NCBI GenBank assembly: GCA_027596075.1
Contig: JADGJC010000445.1
Coordinates: 1 to 26,868, forward strand
DNA length: 26,868 nucleotides
Direction: 5' to 3'
Source: Rhizophlyctis rosea
Lineage: Eukaryota > Chytridiomycota > Chytridiomycetes > Rhizophlyctidales > Rhizophlyctidaceae
The notes under the pieces are model-generated. The model saw only the letters and a list, made by a program, of their open reading frames with translations, did no database searches and had not been told where the DNA came from. Shown piece by piece: positions 20,613 to 26,868 of this stretch. A program made the position numbers and the translations under genes. The first letter of the stretch is position 1. Each line of letters begins with the position of its first letter.

Positions 20613-23600
20613 ATGTCACAAGTAAAAATCGCTGCCATCGAGAAGGAAATTGACCTGCAAAGGTCAACAGGCCAATGGGGGACAGTAAAAGAACTAGCCG
20701 CAAAGTATAAACGAAAATATGCAAGCATCACTGGAACAGGTGTGGGCTGGGGTTGTCGTCATCGTGTTTCCCAAGCGACGTTTGAGGGACAATAAGTGTA
20801 ACCGCTGCATGCGCGAACTCCTACAGGTCTCGACGCAGTAGCCTCTGCTGACGCGACACTAAACCAATTTACCGACTCGCGACTTGACAACACGCCTTAC
20901 GACGCGGCACCGGAAATTGACAGTTTTTCGGTCTTTTACAAGGACGCGGGTCCGACGAAGGAACTGCAAAGTTCGCTCGAGCCATTTGCGCAACGGGGTG
21001 GGAACGGTGCGGGCTGGGGTCTGTCGCAGGTTGGTGTTGTCTTGTGGATGTGAAGCGCGGTGACACTACAGAATGGATGATGAGGGCGAGACGGGAGAGT
21101 GGGAGGCAGGCAAGGAGGAACCAACAGGGGAAGGAAGAATGGACAGTCTGGTGGTAAGCCAGGGCTGCCATTCGCACTTGGCACGCTGGCATTATGTTCC
21201 GCTATCAGCGAAGCTTGCCTGGAGGAAGATGTTTATGGACAAGTCGTGAGGTCTGTTGCGTGACAATGACGGGGGCGACTACAAAGCGTGTAAACGTGAA
21301 CGCCGGATGTCCAGTAAAAGACAGTGTGTCTATCGTCCAATGATATGTTGTATGAATGCATGATTACCATCGTGATATGTTCAGCGATTGACCCGGCGTC
21401 TCCCATATCATTCAGCAAGCACAGATCCTTCTGGCGCGAGTAGATCTATTATTTGGAAACAGCGAAGACGCTGTCCAACGAATAGGCAAGCTGCAAATTC
21501 CACAAATATCGGCCGTTCCCGGAGATTGTGGAATATGCGGGCAAATAGCTGTCGTTATGGCATGGGCCGTGAAGGGTACGAATGCATTGCTTAAGTGCTA
21601 GCCGGATGCCGTTAAACCAATGCCAGTTTTGAAATAGGGCTAGCGCTGGCTAGATTGAAGCAGGACGAGGAGGCGATTGCTGCTTTAGATGAATCAATAA
21701 CTGCAATTGAAAACTATCAACCTACCGCTGTCACGCCGCCCTCAGTCACATCACCAGCCCAAACCGTAAGACCGGATAGCGACCAATGGCTAAGATGGGT
21801 GGAAGAGGCTCTCTTTGCTCATGCTATGCTGTCCACACGGCGCAGGTACTGTATATGATGTCGCGCTGAAGTGTTCAGCGACGAGATGCATCCAATACTC
21901 ACAAACTGTCGCAACAAACCTCCAGAAATGCTGACGCTGCACAACGCTCCCTCCGCCTATACGTCAAACACATCCTCCATACACCGCAATCCTCCTTCTC
22001 CAAACGAAAAGCCGCCATCCTCCACGCCTACTTCACCGCCCTTCTCGGTTCCGCACCCAACCCCCTCAGCTCCGTCCCCGCCCACATCATCTCCTATCAC
22101 CTTCCACAGCACGTGCAGACGGAATTGAGGGCGTTTATTCCCATGTATGAGAAGCTTGTTACGGGGCTGTTGACGTTTCCGAGGGGGGAGGATGTGACGA
22201 GTGTGGAGGAGGGGCGGTATAAGAGGGTCCAGGAGGCTTATGATTGGTGGGTGATGGCTGAGACGTGTCCGCAGCCGGATGAGGCGGTTGGGGATCAGGT
22301 CGAGAGACATTATCGGTTGATTGAGGTTTGTGGCTTGCATATTGGCCAAGTCTACTTTTCAGATACTCATCATCATGATGCGTTGATGTATTGACGTTGC
22401 GCAGATAGTGTACCGTGGAACGCGGCACACGTTCCATTCCTTGCGATTACTGCGCTATTTGGTGCACTTGTTCGCGTCGCTGCTAGCCATCTTTGCGGAC
22501 AATATGTCAGCAGGAGAGAAAAAGGCAGGTCTTTCATTCCCATTTTCATGATGAACCTATGTGTATTCCCCATATGCTTTCAAATCAGCCGGAGCTAATC
22601 GACCATGGCATCATAGGAGGTGGAATCTATAGTAGAAACGTATTTGTTCTTTTTTGAGAAGCATCTCTCCACAAAGATCGAACTGGAGCGGAAACGGCGG
22701 AAAGAGGAAGTTTTGATCAAAAGTGCGTAACCTTTCTCCCCAGGCCCTACGTCACTCCTCCCTACTCACAACTTCCCACCCCAGCTGGCTCCCTAACCCG
22801 CCTCGAACGTACCTCCCAATCCCGAGACTCAGTCGAATCCCAACGAAGTCGTAACTCGGTACACGAAGCGGAGCTCCGTGCGCCGTCCCCTTCGTCAATG
22901 AGCTTCAAGGAAGCCGCGAAGCTGGCGTTAGCGGTACGGAGGGCGAGTGATTCTGCGGATTTGACGCCGATACCGCATGTGGATGGGGAGACGATTGAGG
23001 ACGCGATTGGGGTTTTGGTTGCGGGGGTGCGGATTGCGTTGATTGTCATTGAGGGGGAGGAGACGAAGGTTTGTGATTTTGAAGGATCTTTTGGACGGAA
23101 TTGTTCTTGAGGTTCATGAGGACGTCCGATCTGACACTTTCGCGGTTTTTGATTTCATTTTTCGCGGGTTTCAGCTCCGAACGGCATTGCAATATGCTGA
23201 ACGGGCGGTGGAACTTGTGCGTGTACATGCGTCGGTCATGCCTAATGCTGTGCGATTGTCACGTAAGGCGTTCCAGTATGTGGGGATTGCGTGTGGGGAG
23301 TTGGGTTTGGAAGGTATGTGTCCGTTTATGTGTGTATGTGTGACCGTGTGAAATTTCTGCTTTGACGGACATGAATTTCAATCGTTATTGTTGTGCGGAG
23401 TGAGAAAAATAGAATTCTTACATCGCTGTTTGTTTCCTTTCCGTAAATAGTCCGCGATTCGCAAGAGCGGCAGAGCCTTCATTCGAAAGCTTTGGAAAGT
23501 CTGGCGCAGAGTCATCGGTTGGACGAGGATGCGTGGGATGTTTTGTATCAGTTGGGGTTGACGTATGCGGAGTTGGGAGAGGTATGTGGAAAAGGATCTG

Positions 23601-25708
23601 CGTCATGTCGTAGGGGGTTGATCATCCCAGCAAAAGCATGCAAACCTACTCATCGTGATCCTACATGCTTCGAACACCGCAGATCCCTGAAGCCATCCTA
23701 ACAGTCAACAAGTCCCTGCAACTGAACAGCGCGCACGTGCCTTCGTGGAACCTGTTGGCTCTATTGATGACGGCGAGGAAGGAGATGGATCAGGCGCTGA
23801 GGGTTTGTGATGTTGGATGGAAGGAGTGTGTTGGGGTATTGGTTGGGGGTGCGAATGCGGGGCAGAATGGAGTGAATGGAGATGGTGGGGAGGTGGGAGG
23901 GGGTTTTACGTGGGATGCGGTTGGGGTTGTTGAGAAGGAGGAGTTGATGAAGTGAGTGTCGCTTTTTGCGTGTCTTACATTTGATTTTTTTGAGTCTCGT
24001 GTGAATGAAGACTAGAAAAAGCCAAGTTCGTGGTACTAATATGGCCTGTATTCTTGCTCGAATTTTCAGCTTGAAGCTGACCCAACTAGCTATCGAAGCG
24101 ACGCGGTTTGGACCTAAAGCGGCGCTGGAGAGCTTGCAGTCTTTGTTTGGGCTTTTCCGGAAGTTGTTTGGGACTGTTAGTATTGCCGACGAGGGAGGGA
24201 GTGGGAGTAAGAGGGCGGATGGGGAAGGAGGAGGGGGAGGGGGAGGAAGGCAGACGCAGACTACCGTGGATAGGATTAATGGGATTATTGGTATGTTCGA
24301 TTTTTACTTCGAATTGATTGCTTCCATATACTGCTTCACTGTTCCTCTCGTACTATTTTGGGTCTGACCATCAATCATGCACAAAACAGACCCACGTAAC
24401 CTCCCCGGCCCAGCTATCCGCCGCCTCAAGGGTTCCCAAACCGGCTCCGCAACCTCCTCCCTCCCCGCATCACCTTCCGCCGCTACCCTGCCAGCCCTCT
24501 ACCGCTTCCGGACATATGACCTCCTCATAACCCTCTGGCTAGCGGCTTCTTCGTTATACCGTGAGCTCGAACAATTCGAGGAAGCCAAGGTGGCGGTGGA
24601 GGAGGCGGAGAAGTTGGCGGAAGGACTGTGTAGGATGGATGTTGGGGTGAAGAGTGCGCCGGGGCGATTGTTTAGGGACCATAATGTTGCGGCGGCATTG
24701 CAGGAGAGGAACAGAAGAAGGGGCAAATTGGCGGGTGTGGGGAAGGTTGGGGGGTTGGGGGGTGGAGTTGGGGGTGGGAAGGGGACGGTTGGGGGAGGAG
24801 GGGAAGCGGGGGTGGTGGCGAAGTGGGGTCCAGTGGATATGGGGGTGAGGAGGGTTTTGGCGGATATTGCTTTTGAGGTGAGAAGTTTGATGCATCTCGT
24901 TATGATGTGTATGTTTGATAATGAGGCATCAAACTGAGCATGTTGCTTTTGGAAACAGTCCGCCATGATCCGCGACGGAATCTACCGCCGCCAAATGCGA
25001 CCGGCGCCCGCGGATCGGTTCATGAAGTACCTTTCTCCCGCGGCGCGAATCGAAGCGGAACATCGCGCGCGTCGAAGACGAAAAGCAGCATTCCCGACGA
25101 GCCCCTCAAACGCTTCGATAGCTTCCACAACCACATTTTTGACGACCACCACAGCGCCCGTTGCGTACCCACGAGGCATCACCCCACCACCTTTTGCGAT
25201 CGAACGCGGACCATCCCCCGCTTCCACAGCCGGAGCAGGATCCATCACGAACGTAAATGCCTCCGTCAACACCACACCCTCCCCAACAACACCCTTTACA
25301 CCACCCCTCGACCCCTCCTCCACCACATCCCAACAACTCCCCATCACCCTCCCCCACCTCATAACAACCTTCTTCAACATCACCCTCCTAGACGACGATC
25401 ACCTCCCCACCCGCGTACATTTAGGTAAACTGTACCACGAAGCGGGCGACACGGCTCTAGCGGAGCATTGGTTGGAGAGAGCGTGTAAGGGGAGTAAAGG
25501 GCGGGGGAGTGGTGGTGGCAAAGGAGGCGTTGGGAGTTGTTATGGGGGTGTTACGAGTGGGTGGGGATGGGAGGGGTGGAGGGAGTTGGGGGGTGTGTTG
25601 AAGGGGACTGGGAGGGGGGGTGCGGCGAGGGATTGTGTGTTTTTTGCGGTTGGGTTGGAGAGGGGGAGTTTTGTTAGGGGGGTTGAGTGTTTGAGGAGGG
25701 TTGTTTAG
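20613..25708 (+). CDS. YPP1/TTC7-like TPR protein of the plasma-membrane PI4-kinase complex
   Basis: Sixteen exons join in frame (20613-20739, 20827-20997, 21072-21153, 21209-21245, 21416-21575, 21638-21845, 21926-22325, 22405-22524, 22617-22722, 22785-23068, 23175-23313, 23451-23581, 23683-23951, 24070-24290, 24390-24877, 24959-25708), giving 1,230 residues. The protein is helical with many TPR-like segments: GLALARLKQDEEAIAALDE near 230; YRGTRHTFHSLRLLRYLVHLF near 400; DVLYQLGLTYAELGE…AILTVNKSLQLNSAHVPSWNLLALL at about 640-690; LWLAASSLYRELEQFEEAKVAVEEAEKL; and RVHLGKLYHEAGDTALAEHWLERA near 1135-1155. The order and the THTFHS-type motif fit YPP1/TTC7, which scaffolds Stt4/PI4KIIIα with Efr3 to make PI4P at the plasma membrane. 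It is longer than yeast Ypp1 because of low-complexity inserts. The intron after exon 8 appears to be GC-AG. Exons 2-4 are the weakest part of the model. The disordered insert near 1020-1110 is Ser/Thr/Pro-rich. Confidence 0.88.
22525..22616 (+). other. Likely GC-AG intron in the YPP1-like gene
   Basis: The reading frame of exon 8 (…SAGEKK) joins exon 9 (EVESIVETYLFFFEKHL) only if the exon ends AAG|GCAGGT at 22524. The nearest GT donor, four bases on, shifts the frame into a stop. With GC the whole 16-exon model sums to a multiple of three. The acceptor is CATAG at 22616. Confidence 0.6.
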
Positions 25709-26244
25709 TGGGTTGGGGTGGAGTGGGGGTGTTGGTGGGTGGATATTGGGTTAGGGTTAAAAGGTTTTTGAGGACCTTTGTGGATGCTTTGGGAATGTAA
25801 TGGTGGGAGGGGTTGTGTATGTGAGTTCGTCCTCTGCGACTGTGTGTAGCTTATGGTTTTTTCGTAGCATTTTGAAATATCATTTGTCAATATTTTGCAC
25901 AAGAAGTGGGAGAACCAGGTTCTTTTTTAGCGGTTCGCAGAATCTTTGTGGAACCGAATGGGAAATAAGATATCAACCATTCATTTGTCGTGAACCATGA
26001 CTGGCAGTGGATTGTGTGGTCGCTGTGGTGTGCGACTACTGGACTGTCCGAGTCTCCGAGACAAGCGAACGCCCAATACCCAAGCCACGCACATGACCAT
26101 GCAGATGCACTCAATTTCATTGCCACCCAATCTTCAATTTCAATACTTTTGATCCCTCGCGTTTCTTCTGCTCCGCACCCACTTTCATCTATCTCACCTT
26201 GTCCCCACTCACTCCGGCTGGCAACCTATCGTGACACTACCCAG
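25709..26244. other. 3' flank of the YPP1-like gene and unassigned sequence
   Basis: No gene is supported. It starts with a G-rich tail continuous with the last exon, including GGGTTAGGGTTA at 25748-25759, then AT-richer sequence likely to contain the poly(A) site. After 25990 an open frame without a start ATG runs rightward and may be leader or intron of the right-edge gene. Confidence 0.5.
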
Positions 26245-26759
26245 CAAGTGTGCATCAACTTGAAGGTCATTTCCACTGCGCTCCACCGTCTTACCATCTC
26301 ATACTTCCGACGCACAGGCAAACCATTGAGGACTCGAGACCCGTCACTGCGCTGGGTGTCGGATACCTTCCATCAACGCGGAGCTTGGCAGGTCTTCCCC
26401 AATTGGCATCCAACACTCAAGACTTTCAAGATACCGCCCCGGCTCCGCCACGCCAGTGGGCTTTTTGCCCGTTTGGTTTCGGACATACAATCCCTAGGGA
26501 GCTACCGGCTGAGTACCCTGTGAAGCTTACCCTCCAATGAGGGTGGAAGGTGAGTGACATATGACTTCTCCACGTAGGTACCGCACGGCTACCGCGAAGC
26601 ATTGGCTACTCACCCAAGGCTTGACTACCATCAAGCCAACGCCAACAAGAACTACCGACATCGGTGCTCCAAGACTGACCCGAGGAAGTATCATCGCTTG
26701 GTCACGCAACACTATGAGCACTGCAAGACGCCGGCCATTGGGTTGCCAGTGGTAGTATG
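26245..26759 (+). CDS. Uncertain gene piece at the right edge
   Basis: I do not recognise this protein. After a CAG acceptor at 26244, a frame of about 98 codons (…PRQWAFCPFGFGHTIPRELPAEYPVKLTLQ) is open to a TGA at 26538-26540. Nine bases later comes a donor-like GGAAG|GTGAGT. An acceptor CACGTAG at 26571-26577 opens the same phase into VPHGYREALATHPRLDYHQ…NYRHRCSKTDPRKYHRLV, ending at a TGA near 26757. Both parts look protein-like but are separated by the TGA, and no start codon is visible. It could be one gene with a damaged codon, two exons with a different true junction, or chance. A second YREAL-like segment follows a TTTTAG acceptor near 26804, with GTAAGT downstream, so more exons may lie beyond the window. 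Confidence 0.25.
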
Positions 26760-26868
26760 ACTTTTTGTCATCCTGTGCGGACTTGTGACCGTCAGGGCTT
26801 TTAGGTACCGTGAAGCACTGCGGGGCCTCCGAGGGGGAGGTAGGTAAGTATCTGCGGGGAAAGGCGGG

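Noticed and set aside
24499..24966. Minus-strand frames of 113-155 codons opposite the YPP1-like gene
   Set aside because: They are shadows of the C-to-G-rich exon at 24390-24877, have no domain, and lie opposite clear TPR-type coding sequence.
25748..25759. Telomere-like GGGTTAGGGTTA
   Set aside because: Only two units, within a G/T-rich 3' flank where such a match is easily reached by chance. It is not evidence of a chromosome end or an interstitial telomere.

Overview
This window looks like nuclear DNA of a fungus, probably an early-diverging (chytrid-like) lineage. The genes are intron-rich, with GT-AG introns mostly 50-190 bases long, and several introns carry CTAAC-type branch sites. 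The RNA polymerase II large subunit has a long canonical heptad tail. Relatives of fungal-type proteins (YPP1/TTC7, a HET-like fragment and a TET/JBP-like dioxygenase) sit nearby. The lineage is inferred, not proven. I joined exons by hand from splice signals. For each of the five main genes the summed exons are a whole number of codons, with no internal stop.

Layout. (1) 7-2901, minus: complete 8-exon RING-H2 ubiquitin ligase with SUMO-interaction motifs, a candidate SUMO-targeted ubiquitin ligase. (2) 2902-3548: shared divergent control region with G-quadruplex motifs and nested palindromes. (3) 3549/3661-8619, plus: 9-exon protein of about 1,346 residues, with a long charged disordered part and a C-terminal 2-oxoglutarate/Fe(II) dioxygenase domain of the fungal TET/JBP-like type. 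(4) 9246-10240: decayed HET-like fragments. (5) 10517-16535, minus: complete RPB1, 7 exons, 1,760 residues, 25 CTD heptads. (6) 17638-20227, minus: 9-exon ERI-type DEDDh exonuclease with a C-terminal GRF zinc finger and an N-terminal helix resembling RPA32-binding motifs. (7) 20613-25708, plus: 16-exon YPP1/TTC7-type TPR protein with one likely GC-AG intron. (8) 26245-26868: an uncertain gene piece at the right edge.

The genes do not form a pathway. Two divergent pairs (1/3 and 6/7) share short upstream regions, and both of those regions contain CACGTG. The most unusual signals are three. First, the coding strand switches repeatedly from C-rich to G-rich along single exons, on both strands. 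Second, there are two unusual domain combinations: SIMs, a UIM-like helix and RING-H2 in one protein; and an RPA32-binding-like helix, ERI exonuclease and GRF finger in the other. Third, there is the large TET/JBP-like dioxygenase gene with three repeated basic motifs.
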